A stretch of 64,000 bases of DNA from Mariluticola halotolerans (GTDB taxonomy: Bacteria; Pseudomonadota; Alphaproteobacteria; Rhizobiales; Devosiaceae): assembly GCF_021611515.1 (NCBI RefSeq), contig NZ_CP090960.1:248001-312000 (forward strand), written 5' to 3'. This document shows positions 9,047 to 18,068 of the stretch, piece after piece (position 1 is the first letter of the stretch; each line of letters opens with the position of its first letter). Below the pieces are notes generated by a model, which worked only from the letters and a program-made list of their open reading frames with translations, searched no databases and was not told the origin of the DNA. The translations under genes were made by a program, and so were the position numbers.

Positions 9047-9559
9047 TTATTCGAGCGTATTGTCGGCCTCGGTTTTATTTTCCGGCCAAGCTGCGTTCAT
9101 CTGATCTGTATTGGCCAAAATTGTTTCGAGCAAGCCGCGCAATTGGGCGAGATCATCGGCGCTCAGGCCAGCGGTGATGTGACTGACGCGCTTTGCGCTT
9201 ATTGCGCGCAATTCCTGATGGAGGGCAAAACCTTCGGGGGTGAGCGCTGCCAGGGTCGCCCGGCCCCGGCTGCTGGTGACCCTGAGTGTGACCAGGCCGT
9301 TCTCATTGAGTGCCTTGAGGGCGCGGCTGGCAGCGCCTGTATCCAGATCCGCTGCAATGGCCGCATCGCCGATTGTCAGCTCCTTGACGTCACCGAGAAC
9401 GAGGAGAAGGCGCCATTCCTGCACGCCGACGCCGAAATGAGTGCGATAAAAGCTGGATGCAAAGCGGCCAAGACGATTGGCGACACCTGAGAGCAGAAAG
9501 ACGACACTCTCGTCTATCAATTTACGCGCATTTTCCCGCAAGTCTGTGTTCTCGGTCAC
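9047..9559 (-). CDS. MarR-family transcriptional regulator
   Basis: 170 residues with a central winged helix (TIGDAAIAADLDTGAASRALKALNENGLV) followed by the wing (VTSSRGRATLAALTPEG), typical of MarR. The start is a GTG at 9559 behind GGAGG. It is divergent from the IlvD/EDD-type dehydratase gene that starts 222 bases away, so it probably represses that gene and itself from the shared region, which contains a 10-base palindrome at 9687-9696. The inducer is unknown. Confidence 0.9.
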   Translation of the reverse strand: MTENTDLRENARKLIDESVVFLLSGVANRLGRFASSFYRTHFGVGVQEWRLLLVLGDVKELTIGDAAIAADLDTGAASRALKALNENGLVTLRVTSSRGRATLAALTPEGFALHQELRAISAKRVSHITAGLSADDLAQLRGLLETILANTDQMNAAWPENKTEADNTLE

Positions 9560-9686
9560 GTCAATTTCCTCCGGGTGGCGGCTTCATCTCGAGAATGAGG
9601 CACGTAAAGCATAACTGGTGTCATGAGCAGGAGCCAGTCAAACAGGGTTACGCTGACAAGTTTTGTTTGGATCAGTCTATCATTAT

Positions 9687-9696
9687 TGACATGTCA
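9687..9696. promoter_or_regulatory. Perfect palindrome in the marR/dehydratase intergenic region, candidate operator
   Basis: TGACATGTCA is a perfect 10-base palindrome in an AT-rich stretch 85 bases upstream of the dehydratase start and about 128 bases from the MarR start. Its position between divergent genes suits a MarR operator. I saw no second copy and the arms are short, so confidence is low. Confidence 0.3.
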
Positions 9697-9781
9697 TTAA
9701 ATAAAATGCCAAGCCTGAGGGAAGAGTTTGCGCATGGCGCTTCAAGCGACGCGAACATGCCCATATGTAAGGGAGAAAACG

Positions 9782-11473
9782 ATGACTGATGATGGCCGTA
9801 ACGGAGTGGAGTTGCGCAGTAATTTTGGGATCGGGACGTCATTCTGGGCGGTGCGCCGGGCACAATGGCGCGCATTGGGGATCACCGACGAGGATATGAC
9901 CAAGCCGAAAATCGCGGTAATCAATACCTCCTCGGATCTGGCGGCATGTTTCAGCCATCTGGATGGGATTGCAGCGGTAGTGAAGGATGCGATCCGGGCA
10001 GCCGGTGGTTTACCATTCGAGGTAAGAACATCGGCGCCGAGTGATTTCATTCACAGTGCCGGCAATGCGGGCAAATATATCCTGCCTTCGCGAGATCTGA
10101 TTACCAATGACATCGAAGTGCAGGTTGAAGGCGCACTGCTTGACGGCATGGTGTGTCTTGCGTCCTGCGACAAGACCGGGCCGGGCCAGCTAATGGCAGC
10201 GGCGCGGCTGGATATTCCGACAATTTTTGTGATCTGCGGCTATCAGGAAAGCGGCCATGTGGATGGCGAGCATGTGGATATCGAGGATGTGTTTTTGGGT
10301 GCCGGGCATCACGCGATGGGCGCGATCACGCTCGAAAAGCTGACGGCGATGAGCGAGAACGCAATACGCTCGCCGGGTGTGTGTTCGGGCATGGGCACCG
10401 CCAATACCATGCATTCGGTGTGTGAAGCGCTGGGCATGGCGCTGCCGGGACATGCGCCGGTGCGGGGCAATAGCCAGAAAATGCTCGATAATGCCGCCGA
10501 AGCGGGTGGGCGGATTGTCGATATGGTGTGGGAAGATTTGCGGCCGCGCAAAATCCTGACCGAGGCGGCATTCGAGAATGCCGTGAAGACCGTTTTTGCA
10601 CTGAGCGGTTCGATTAATTCGGTCAAACATTTGCAGGCGGTTTCCGAAGAAGCCCAGGCCGGGGTTGATGTCTACGGCCTTTATGCAAAATTCATGGAAG
10701 AAATGCCGGTGCTTTGTGCCGTGCGGCCGAACGGGCTGACGACGATTGAAGAGCTGGAAGATGGCGGTGGTGCGCGCGCGGTGCTGAAACAGCTTGGGCC
10801 GATGGCACGGCATGATGCGCTTGGCGTCTCGGGCAAGACGCTGGGCGAAACGCTAGCGGGCTATACGCCGCCAAACGACGTGGTGCGGCCGGTGAGCGAT
10901 CCCCTTTCAGACAAGCCGGCGATTGTGATGATCAAAGGCAATCTGGCACCGGATTTTGCCATTATCAAAATGGGACTGCGCTATGACCGCAAGCTGCTGG
11001 TGACCGGTCCGGCAGTGATTTTTGAGGATCCGAACGTAGCTATTGCTGCGCTGAAGGCTGGCAAGATCAAGGCGGGTGATGTCGTGGTATTGCGTGGGCT
11101 GGGTGTGCGTGGCGCGCCGGGCATGGGTATGGGCTCGCGGCTGGTGTTTGCGATTGAAGGTGCGGGACTGGGCGAAGATGTGGCGGTTGTGACCGACGGG
11201 CAATTATCCGGTTTGGTCAATAAGGGACTGGTTGTCGGAGAAGTGGCGCCTGAAGCTTATAATGGTGGGCCGCTGGGCTTGATCGAGGACGGTGATATCA
11301 TCACGATCGATGTGATGGGCCGCCGGATCGATGCTGACCTGAGTGAAGCGGTGTTTGCCGCGCGCAAAGCCAAGCTGCCGCCAGCACAGCGCTCTTCGCA
11401 ACGGGGATGGCTGTCTGTTTATGAAGATCGGGTGCAGCCCCTGCACAAAGGGGCAACGTTATTGCCGGACTAG
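9782..11473 (+). CDS. IlvD/EDD-family dehydratase, probable sugar-acid dehydratase
   Basis: 563 residues. The three Fe-S cluster cysteines of the IlvD/EDD family are present at about C56 (AACFSHL), C129 (SCDKTGPG) and C201 (PGVCSGMGTANTM). The C-terminal swivel domain includes RGAPGMGMGS and VTDGQLSGLVNKGLVVGEVAPEA. The true start is the ATG at 9782 behind AAGGGAG; an upstream in-frame TTG is not credible. The family covers dihydroxy-acid dehydratase, phosphogluconate dehydratase and sugar-acid dehydratases. Isolation from ilv genes and a divergent MarR regulator favour a catabolic sugar-acid role. The neighbour on the other side is nagA, convergent beyond a terminator, so a link to amino sugars is possible but weak. 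Confidence 0.88.
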   Translation: MTDDGRNGVELRSNFGIGTSFWAVRRAQWRALGITDEDMTKPKIAVINTSSDLAACFSHLDGIAAVVKDAIRAAGGLPFEVRTSAPSDFIHSAGNAGKYILPSRDLITNDIEVQVEGALLDGMVCLASCDKTGPGQLMAAARLDIPTIFVICGYQESGHVDGEHVDIEDVFLGAGHHAMGAITLEKLTAMSENAIRSPGVCSGMGTANTMHSVCEALGMALPGHAPVRGNSQKMLDNAAEAGGRIVDMVWEDLRPRKILTEAAFENAVKTVFALSGSINSVKHLQAVSEEAQAGVDVYGLYAKFMEEMPVLCAVRPNGLTTIEELEDGGGARAVLKQLGPMARHDALGVSGKTLGETLAGYTPPNDVVRPVSDPLSDKPAIVMIKGNLAPDFAIIKMGLRYDRKLLVTGPAVIFEDPNVAIAALKAGKIKAGDVVVLRGLGVRGAPGMGMGSRLVFAIEGAGLGEDVAVVTDGQLSGLVNKGLVVGEVAPEAYNGGPLGLIEDGDIITIDVMGRRIDADLSEAVFAARKAKLPPAQRSSQRGWLSVYEDRVQPLHKGATLLPD

Positions 11474-11503
11474 GGCGCTTTGGGAATGCTGCAATTGAAA
11501 AGG

Positions 11504-11534
11504 AAAGGCCCGGTGATCTGCACCGGGCCTTTTT
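11504..11534 (+). terminator. Rho-independent terminator between dehydratase and nagA
   Basis: The stem AAAGGCCCGGTG / CACCGGGCCTTT with a five-base loop is followed by a T run on the plus strand, just after the dehydratase stop. The 5' A run also permits termination of the convergent nagA transcript. Confidence 0.85.
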
Positions 11535-11537
11535 GTG

Positions 11538-12554
11538 TCAGATTTCTGCTGGAAGTTCGAGCACCGTTGGTTCCAGGTTGTCATTCCAGCTGACCTTGCA
11601 GGTTGGCGCGGGAATGTTGAACTTTTTGAAGGCCCGGGAGAGGGCCTGACGGGGGCGTGTTGATGCCATGGCAATGGCGACGGGTGGGGCGACGATATCC
11701 CATGCGCACACGTTCCGGATGGCGTCATCAAGACACAGGGCAGAACCGAACAGCCCCTCATGACCGGGCTGCACCACTGCGCCTTCTTGTGTGCGCAGGA
11801 CATGCATGCCGGCAAGGGTGTAGGGCCCGGGTTTCGCACCGGCTGCGGAGACGGCGTCTGTAACCAGAATACAGTTATCCGCGCCTTTAAGGTTGATTAC
11901 AGCCTTTAGCGCTTCAGGGGTCAGGTGATGCCCGTCAGCGATGAGGCAGGCGACCAGTTCGCGGCTGGCCAATTGGGCCATCAGGCTGTTGTTGAGCTTT
12001 GGCATGAGCTGGGGCAGGCCATTGCCCAGATGCGTGGACATGGACAGCCCGGCCGCTGTGGCGGCTGCAACTTCGGCATATCCAGCTGATGAATGGCCAA
12101 TACTGACGACGCGGCCTTCTTCTGTCAGCTTGCTGGTGAGATCGATTGCGCCTGCGCGCTCGGGCGCAAGCGTGACAAGCAGAATGGGCAGTTCGATGGC
12201 GGCCTGAAGATTTGCCACCAGGGCAGGGTCTGCATCTTGCATCGCCTGCCCTGGATGACAGCCGCGAAAGCCTTCTTCTGAATTGAGGAAAGGACCCTCG
12301 AGATGGTAGCCCGGCACCATGCGCCGGCCGAGACGGCTTTCCCGGACAGCGCGGTCCAGGGCTACAAAGCGCTCATGCAGTTCACTGGGGAGGCCAGTGA
12401 TAAGGGTAGGCAAACACTGGGTTACACCTGCCGCCAGCATGGCCTCGAGTGCATGATCCAGACCTGCGGCTGTGAGCGCGGGGTCGTTGAAGTCGACACC
12501 GGCATAGCCATTAACCTGAAGATCAAACAGTCCATTTCCAACCAACTCAGACAT
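11538..12554 (-). CDS. nagA: N-acetylglucosamine-6-phosphate deacetylase
   Basis: 338 residues, slightly short for NagA. Metal- and substrate-binding motifs are visible in order: FDLQVNGYAGVDFND near the N-terminus, GYHLEGPFLN, IGHSSAGY, STHLGNG, LIADGHHLTPE and the catalytic aspartate in LVTDAVSAAG. It hydrolyses GlcNAc-6-phosphate to glucosamine-6-phosphate in the cytoplasm. It lies six bases downstream of nagB in the same minus-strand operon, which is divergent from a TRAP transporter and ROK regulator. The kinase that would make GlcNAc-6-phosphate is not in the window. Confidence 0.93.
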   Translation of the reverse strand: MSELVGNGLFDLQVNGYAGVDFNDPALTAAGLDHALEAMLAAGVTQCLPTLITGLPSELHERFVALDRAVRESRLGRRMVPGYHLEGPFLNSEEGFRGCHPGQAMQDADPALVANLQAAIELPILLVTLAPERAGAIDLTSKLTEEGRVVSIGHSSAGYAEVAAATAAGLSMSTHLGNGLPQLMPKLNNSLMAQLASRELVACLIADGHHLTPEALKAVINLKGADNCILVTDAVSAAGAKPGPYTLAGMHVLRTQEGAVVQPGHEGLFGSALCLDDAIRNVCAWDIVAPPVAIAMASTRPRQALSRAFKKFNIPAPTCKVSWNDNLEPTVLELPAEI

Positions 12555-12560
12555 AAGCGA

Positions 12561-13304
12561 TCACCCGGCCTGGTGGAGGGCGCTTGCTGAGCCCGCGTCT
12601 AGATGCAGTGTGGTGTTGTCATGCGTTTGCAGGATGGAGGCGGGGTGCAGGTTGGAAACCTCGCCCTCGACTGCATCCTTGACGGCCTGCGCCTTGCGTT
12701 CGTCAGGTACGGACAGCACGATATGGGCGCTTTTGAGAATCTGGCGGATGCTCATGGAAATCGCCTGTGCGGGTACGTCGTCGAGCGTTTCGAACCAGCC
12801 TTCGCCAAATTGTTGCTGGCGGCAGGCCGTGTCGAGATTGACCACGATATAGGGATCTTCGATGGTGAAATCAGCCGGGGGATCATTGAAGGCAAGGTGG
12901 CAATTCTCACCGATTCCGGCAAATGCCACATCGATATCCACAGCCGAAATGCGTTTGTTCAGCCGGGCAAGCTCGGCTGCTGTGTCCGCGGCGTCGCCTT
13001 CGACGAATACGAATTCTTTAAGCGTCGGTACCTGTGCCAGGAAACGCTCTTTCAGATAGCGCCGGAAGCTGGCCTTATGGCTGTCGGGCAGGCCGATATA
13101 TTCATCAAGATGGAAGGCGGTGACCCGGCTCCAGTCAATGTCTGCCTTGATCAAGATCTCCAGCATTTCGAACTGGCTGGCGCCTGTCGCGAGAATGACA
13201 GCAGCCTCACCCTTGTCGGCAATTGCCTGCTTTATCGCGGTTACGCCTTCAGCTGCGGCAGCCGCGCCGAGCGCCGCTTTGTCCGTATGTTTTTCGACCC
13301 GCAT
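12561..13304 (-). CDS. nagB: Glucosamine-6-phosphate deaminase
   Basis: 247 residues with NagB motifs: the substrate-binding [10 protein letters not shown] (the first catalytic aspartate region), [17 protein letters not shown] (the ring-opening histidine region) and a C-terminal [20 protein letters not shown]. It converts glucosamine-6-phosphate to fructose-6-phosphate and ammonia, completing amino-sugar entry into glycolysis. The start is ATG 13304 behind AAGGAG; an upstream TTG at 13349 would add 15 residues rich in non-homologous sequence. It is the first gene of nagB-nagA. Confidence 0.92.
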   Translation of the reverse strand: MRVEKHTDKAALGAAAAAEGVTAIKQAIADKGEAAVILATGASQFEMLEILIKADIDWSRVTAFHLDEYIGLPDSHKASFRRYLKERFLAQVPTLKEFVFVEGDAADTAAELARLNKRISAVDIDVAFAGIGENCHLAFNDPPADFTIEDPYIVVNLDTACRQQQFGEGWFETLDDVPAQAISMSIRQILKSAHIVLSVPDERKAQAVKDAVEGEVSNLHPASILQTHDNTTLHLDAGSASALHQAG

Positions 13305-13391
13305 ACGAGGCTCCTTTTTGAAAACAATTTCGTCAAAAATGAAAACCATATTCGAATGACTAGGTCAAGGTCGTTGGAAAACATGGATTTT

Positions 13392-13407
13392 ATTTATAGA
13401 CGTAAAT
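13392..13407. promoter_or_regulatory. Inverted repeat, candidate ROK-regulator operator
   Basis: ATTTA, six bases, then TAAAT lies in the region between divergent nagB and the TRAP binding-protein gene. NagC/Mlc-type ROK regulators use AT-rich palindromes, and a ROK gene ends this TRAP operon. A second AT-rich inverted pair (TTTTGA / TCAAAA, 13316-13338) lies beside the nagB ribosome binding site. Both arms are short, so this is only a candidate. Confidence 0.25.
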
Positions 13408-13421
13408 GGTTCAAAAAAACA

Positions 13422-13450
13422 TTGACGTGCTGATGGTATGCTTGAATACT
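13422..13450 (+). promoter_or_regulatory. Candidate sigma70 promoter of the TRAP/ROK operon
   Basis: TTGACG at 13422-13427 and AATACT at 13445-13450 are separated by 17 bases and lie 36 bases ahead of the TRAP binding-protein start. The candidate ROK operator lies just upstream. Confidence 0.4.
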
Positions 13451-13486
13451 CGCTGCCCGTGACTGTGCAATCTCCAGGAGGGTATC

Positions 13487-14461
13487 ATGAAGAATTTTGT
13501 TAAATCCGCCATTTTAGGTTTGGCGGTAGGTGCGTTGACGCTGCCGATGGCGGCTTCGGCGCAAACCGTTTTGCGTTTGGCTGAAAACCAGCCGGACAGC
13601 AATCCGGTTACCGTTGCGATGTATCGCTTTGCCGACCTTGTGAAGGAATATTCCAACGGCGACGTTGTTGTGCAGGTTTTCGCCGGTGCGCAGCTCGGCC
13701 AGGAGCCTGAAACCATTGAGCAGGCGCAGGCCGGTATCGTTGATTTCGCGCGGGTCAATTCGGTGGTTCTGGCCAATGTCAGTCCGAGCATGGGCGTGTT
13801 CACGCTGCCCTATATCTTCCGTAACAACGAGCATAAATATGCCGTTCTGGATGGCGAAATCGGCCAGCAGGTTTCCGCGGATCTGGCCAAGGTTGGCTTG
13901 GTCGGATTCGATTATATGGATGCAGGCTCGCGCTCGTTCTACACAGTTGAGGGCAAGCCGATCACCAGCATTGAAGACATGGCCGGTTTGAAAATCCGTG
14001 TGCAGCCTGCGCCTATTTCAACGCGCATGGTTGAACTGCTGGGCGCTGTGCCGACACCGATGAACTATGGTGAGGTCTATTCCTCGCTGCAGACCGGTGT
14101 GATCGATGGTGCAGAGAATGATTACGTGAGCTACCAGACTTCGGGTCATTTTGAAGTGGCGCCGAACTATGTGGAAGACGCCCATCTCAGCCCCCCCGCT
14201 GTGCTGATCATGAACAAGGCCAAGTTTGACGGTTTGCCTGCTGACCAGCAGGATGCGATCAAACGGGCTGCCAAGGATGCCGCGATTTACGAGCGGGAAA
14301 TCATGATGGCTGCCAATGTTGAAGCCAAAAAGACGGTTGAAGCTGGCGGTGCGACGGTTACTGTTATCGACAATGCACCGTTCCAGGCTGCGGTTGCGCC
14401 GATCTATGAAGAGTTTCCGGACCTTCTTGATCTGATCGAGCAGATCAAAGCCGTCAAATAG
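13487..14461 (+). CDS. TRAP transporter periplasmic substrate-binding protein, amino-sugar locus
   Basis: 324 residues with a signal peptide ending ...MAASAQT and a full DctP fold. The family arginine is in LKIRVQPAPIS, followed by ELLGAVPTPMNYGEVYSSLQTGVIDGAEN, the strongest DctP signature. A good GGAGG precedes the ATG. The protein heads a dctP-dctQ-dctM-ROK operon divergent from nagBA. Characterised TRAP binding proteins grip a carboxylate through that arginine. The solute should therefore be an acidic amino sugar (sialic or muramic acid, glucosaminate) or a different sugar acid, rather than plain GlcNAc. This is inference; neither nanA nor murQ is nearby. Confidence 0.93.
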   Translation: MKNFVKSAILGLAVGALTLPMAASAQTVLRLAENQPDSNPVTVAMYRFADLVKEYSNGDVVVQVFAGAQLGQEPETIEQAQAGIVDFARVNSVVLANVSPSMGVFTLPYIFRNNEHKYAVLDGEIGQQVSADLAKVGLVGFDYMDAGSRSFYTVEGKPITSIEDMAGLKIRVQPAPISTRMVELLGAVPTPMNYGEVYSSLQTGVIDGAENDYVSYQTSGHFEVAPNYVEDAHLSPPAVLIMNKAKFDGLPADQQDAIKRAAKDAAIYEREIMMAANVEAKKTVEAGGATVTVIDNAPFQAAVAPIYEEFPDLLDLIEQIKAVK

Positions 14462-14483
14462 GCGAATAATGGAGGGGCATAGC

Positions 14484-15002
14484 ATGAATTGGCAGCATCG
14501 CGCCGGCTTGTGGGTCGACCGATTGAACCAATGGGTCAGCTGGTTTTGCTATGCCCTTCTTATCATCATCACCTGCATTGCCAGTGTGCAGGTGGTTCTG
14601 CGGTATTTCCTCAACCGGCCAACGAGCTGGTCCGAGGAAGTGGCGTTGCTCTGCCTGATCTGGTTTGGATTGATGGCGGTTGCCATCAGTATCCGCCGGC
14701 ATGAGCATCTGGCGATTACCTTTATACGTGACATGCTGCCCCACGCCCTTGGCCGTGCGCTTGATTATATGGCGCAGATTGTCGTGGGCGGTTTCATGCT
14801 TGTTGTCATGTTTTATGGCCGCGATCTGGTTGCGCTTGCCGGTGTGCAGATGCTCCCGGCTTCGGGGCTGCCAAAATTCTGGCTTTATATACCGACGCTG
14901 ATTGGCGGCGGACTGGGCGCATTCAATGCGCTGGCCAATCTGGTGCTCGGACAGGTCGAGCCATCTCCCCACATGACTCTGGATGAATATGATGCTGGTT
15001 GA
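14484..15002 (+). CDS. TRAP transporter small permease subunit (DctQ type)
   Basis: 172 residues with four membrane segments and the DctQ signature (VLRYFLNRPTSWSEEVALLCLIWFGLMAVAISIRRHEHLAI). The start ATG 14484 has GGAGGGG six bases upstream; a frame start at 14469 is an artefact because it contains that ribosome binding site. The 3' end overlaps the next permease gene by 20 bases, consistent with coupled translation. Confidence 0.92.
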   Translation: MNWQHRAGLWVDRLNQWVSWFCYALLIIITCIASVQVVLRYFLNRPTSWSEEVALLCLIWFGLMAVAISIRRHEHLAITFIRDMLPHALGRALDYMAQIVVGGFMLVVMFYGRDLVALAGVQMLPASGLPKFWLYIPTLIGGGLGAFNALANLVLGQVEPSPHMTLDEYDAG

Positions 15003-16284
15003 CTGGATCGGAATTACGCTGCTGCTCGGCGGGTTTGTGGGGCTGATGCTGTTGCGCGTGCCGATTGCCTTTGCGCTTGGGCTGGCCTCGCTGGCAACGG
15101 CGACCTATCTCGGCCTGCCGCTATTGCTGGTGGCGCAGCGCATGGTGAATGGTCTCAACAGTTTCACCTTTCTGGCGGTGCCGTTTTTCATTCTGCTTGG
15201 CAATGTGATGACCGTAGGGGGAATTTCTGACCGGCTGGTGAAGCTGGCTGACGTGCTGGTGGGCCGGTTTCGTGGCGGGCTGGCGCAGGGAAATGTTGTG
15301 GCCAGCACCATGTTTGGCGGTATTTCCGGATCGTCGGTGGCCGATGTCGCCTCCATCGGTTCTTTCCTTATTCCCGCGATGAAAAGCAAGGGCTATCCGG
15401 CGGGCTATTCCGTGGCCGTTACGGTGACCTCATCGGTGCAGGGCGTTTTGATACCGCCCAGCCAGAACATGATTTTTTATGCACTGGCGGCGGGTGGTTT
15501 GCCGATCAGTACGCTGTTTCTGGCGGGCTATTTGCCCGGGCTGCTGCTGGGCGGATCGCTGATGGTGATCTGTTATGTGATGGCGCGGCGGCACAAGCAC
15601 CCGGTGGGGGGCACCTATGGCTTTAAAGAAGGGCTGGCGATTGCGTTTGATGCGCTTTTGGGCCTGTTCACGATTGTCATCATCATCGGCGGTATTCTGG
15701 CGGGAATTTTCACCGCGACGGAATCGGCCGCTATTGCGGTGGTCTATGGCTTGTTCGTGACGATGTTCGTTTATCGTTCACTTGATTTTGCGGCAATCGG
15801 GCGGATTTTGTCGGGCACGCTGACGACGCTGGCCATGGTGACGGCGATTATCATGACCTCTTCTGCTTTCGGATTTCTTTTGTCCTATCTGCGCGTGCCG
15901 GCGCTGCTGGCAGAAGGCATTCTGGGTATCTCAGACAATCCGATATTTGTGCTGATGGCGGTCAATCTGCTGCTGCTGCTTTTGGGCATGCTGATGGATA
16001 TGGGGGTGCTGATTTTGCTTTTGACACCCATCCTGCTGCCGGTGGTGACGCAGGTCGGTGTGGACCCGATCCAGTTCGGGGTGATTCTTGTGCTTAACCT
16101 GGGCATCGGGCTTTGCACGCCACCGGTTGGCACTTCGCTGCTGGTGGGGGCCAGTATTGGGCGAATAAGTCTTGAAAAAGCAACGCCAAGTATGGTGCCC
16201 TTCTATCTGGCGATGGTTATTGTGTTATTGCTCGTAACTTACATACCCGTCATCTCTTTGGGGTTGCCGGCGCTGTTTGGGTAG
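14983..16284 (+). CDS. TRAP transporter large permease subunit (DctM type)
   Basis: 433 residues and about 12 membrane segments. DctM signatures include FGGISGSSVADVASIGSFLIPAMKS-type glycine/serine-rich hairpins, VLIPPSQNMIFYA and LGIGLCTPPVGTSLLVG. The start may be any of ATG 14983, 14989 or 14992, all overlapping the dctQ 3' end. It completes the second TRAP transporter of the window and is followed ten bases later by the ROK regulator. Confidence 0.93.
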   Translation: MNMMLVDWIGITLLLGGFVGLMLLRVPIAFALGLASLATATYLGLPLLLVAQRMVNGLNSFTFLAVPFFILLGNVMTVGGISDRLVKLADVLVGRFRGGLAQGNVVASTMFGGISGSSVADVASIGSFLIPAMKSKGYPAGYSVAVTVTSSVQGVLIPPSQNMIFYALAAGGLPISTLFLAGYLPGLLLGGSLMVICYVMARRHKHPVGGTYGFKEGLAIAFDALLGLFTIVIIIGGILAGIFTATESAAIAVVYGLFVTMFVYRSLDFAAIGRILSGTLTTLAMVTAIIMTSSAFGFLLSYLRVPALLAEGILGISDNPIFVLMAVNLLLLLLGMLMDMGVLILLLTPILLPVVTQVGVDPIQFGVILVLNLGIGLCTPPVGTSLLVGASIGRISLEKATPSMVPFYLAMVIVLLLVTYIPVISLGLPALFG

Positions 16285-16294
16285 GGGCGCAGTG

Positions 16295-17449
16295 ATGGAC
16301 GCAGCGAAGGCAGACGATCTGCAGACAGTTCTTGGCCTGGTTGAATCCGGCCGCGCGGTGACCCGCGGTGAACTTGCCAAGGCGATGAACCTGCGCTCCA
16401 CCGGGATTTCCGAATTGGTGGGGGAATTGCTTGGCAAGCGCCTGTTGCAGGAAAATACCCGCCCGGCGGTGAAACGGGGGCGGCCAGTTGCCTATCTCAG
16501 CGTCAATCCCTACCGGTTCTGCTTCATTTACCTGCATATCGCCAATCGTCGAATCGTGGCGCGGGCGCTTGATTCTGCTGGCCGCGTGCTGGCAGAGACG
16601 ATGGCGGCGCCAGAGGCGACGTGCAGCAATGAGGAAATGGCTGACACACTGCTGCGCCTGGCGCGTGAGATGCAGGCGCGGCTGCCCGATGCCAGTATGC
16701 TGAGCGCCGTTGTGTGCTCGCTTTCGGGCCTTCTTGATGTGCCGCGCGGCCTTTGGTGTTTTACCTCGCGCTGGCCGGCCTTGCGCGACTTTGATGTGAA
16801 CAAGGCACTGGCCCCGCTGGGGACTGATGTGGTGTTGATCCGCAATCTTGATGCAGAACTGACCGGACGTCTGACCGAGGAACCGGGCAGCGCTGAACGC
16901 AGCGTTTTGCTGTTGCATTGGGGCTTTGGTATCGGGGCGGCCTATGCCACTTCAAATGATGTGGTGAACCTGCGCCGTGGCCGGTTCTGCGAGATCGGGC
17001 ACTGGGAACTGGGCAATGCCCAGGGACGCCCCTGCAATTGCGGGCACAAGGATTGTCTGGAGACGGTGGCTGCACTGTGGTCGATCTGGCCAAAACTGCG
17101 CGAGAAATTTCCCGATTTGCCGTTTGACGAGATGGGGCTGAGTGCCGTGGCGCGAGATGTGCCGTTGCTGGAAAGTCCGGCCATGGAAGAGGCGCTGGCG
17201 CAGGTTCTGCGGATTATCAAAAATCTCTGCCGCTTGCTGTTTCCCGAAGAGATCGTTCTGACCGGGCCGTTTTTCCACAATGTCGAGATATTCAACCGGT
17301 TCTCGGAAGGCATATGGAAGGCGCCATTGCTGGGCAGCATTGACCAGATGCGCGTGACGCTGGGATCCTCGAGTGCGCATTATGAACTGGTGGGCGCGAT
17401 TGGCGACCGGGTGCAGCAGGCCCGCGTGGCTTTGATTGCCCGACCCTAG
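16295..17449 (+). CDS. ROK-family transcriptional regulator (NagC/Mlc-like)
   Basis: 384 residues. The N-terminal winged helix (TRGELAKAMNLRSTGISELVGELLGKRLL) is followed by a ROK sugar-kinase-like domain. The zinc-site motif is CEIGHWELGNAQGRPCNCGHKDCLE, with the CxCGxxxCxE pattern of NagC and Mlc. The start ATG 16295 lies after AGGGGC; an in-frame TTG at 16277 sits inside the dctM gene. It is the last gene of the TRAP operon divergent from nagBA and is the likely amino-sugar-responsive repressor of both arms. The effector may be GlcNAc-6-phosphate, as for NagC; this is inferred from family. Confidence 0.9.
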   Translation: MDAAKADDLQTVLGLVESGRAVTRGELAKAMNLRSTGISELVGELLGKRLLQENTRPAVKRGRPVAYLSVNPYRFCFIYLHIANRRIVARALDSAGRVLAETMAAPEATCSNEEMADTLLRLAREMQARLPDASMLSAVVCSLSGLLDVPRGLWCFTSRWPALRDFDVNKALAPLGTDVVLIRNLDAELTGRLTEEPGSAERSVLLLHWGFGIGAAYATSNDVVNLRRGRFCEIGHWELGNAQGRPCNCGHKDCLETVAALWSIWPKLREKFPDLPFDEMGLSAVARDVPLLESPAMEEALAQVLRIIKNLCRLLFPEEIVLTGPFFHNVEIFNRFSEGIWKAPLLGSIDQMRVTLGSSSAHYELVGAIGDRVQQARVALIARP

Positions 17450-17465
17450 CCGCGAGGTAAGAGCG

Positions 17466-18068
17466 TCAGGCTTTGGCGGCTGTCCAGGCGACGATTTCGC
17501 GGGTGACCTGTTGTAATGCTTCATTCAGGCCAGCGATGGCGGCTGTGCCCGGGGTGATCGGCGCTGGCGTTTCCGCCGAGAAGACCGAACTGGCATAAAT
17601 CGACCCTTGGCGTTCATTGACCAGTTTGGCGGCCAGCGAGACAGAGGCTACCGAGCCTTCGGAGACATCAATTTCAAACGCGCGGATTTCCAGCGCCAGG
17701 GTGACGTCAACGGAGAGTTGATCATCCGGCAGGCCAATATTGGGGAATGCCGCGTTCTCGAACGACTGCAGAACACGGGTCCGAAGCAATGATGGCAGTG
17801 TGTCGGACAATTGGGCATCAGGCAGATAGCTGAGAATGCCGCCGGGTTCGCGAACCACGACACGCATTGTATCGTAGGTCTGCACGGCCTTGGGGGTGGT
17901 AATGACGATGGTGCGGGTGCTGCGGCGGCGCACTTTTTCGGCGGTTGCAGCGGACAAATCAAAGGTTACCGGCGGAGATCCGGTGACGGAACAACCCATG
18001 AGAGGCAAAGCCAGCATGGCCGCGCCCGAGAACATCACCTTGCGTCTGTTCATGCTGCGGTTCCTCAT
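17466..18068 (-). CDS. ABC-type transport auxiliary lipoprotein of the MCE operon
   Basis: 200 residues. The N-terminus has a lipobox (ALPLMGC, lipidated cysteine near residue 26), so it should be anchored in the outer membrane or periplasm. The rest matches the ABC_trans_aux/PqiC-like family (PSLLRTRVLQSFENAAF, VSLAAKLVNERQG). It is the last gene of the permease-ATPase-MCE operon, with an ATGA overlap to the MCE gene. Family members are thought to help MCE proteins connect to the outer membrane. Convergent with the ROK gene 16 bases away. Confidence 0.85.
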   Translation of the reverse strand: MRNRSMNRRKVMFSGAAMLALPLMGCSVTGSPPVTFDLSAATAEKVRRRSTRTIVITTPKAVQTYDTMRVVVREPGGILSYLPDAQLSDTLPSLLRTRVLQSFENAAFPNIGLPDDQLSVDVTLALEIRAFEIDVSEGSVASVSLAAKLVNERQGSIYASSVFSAETPAPITPGTAAIAGLNEALQQVTREIVAWTAAKA

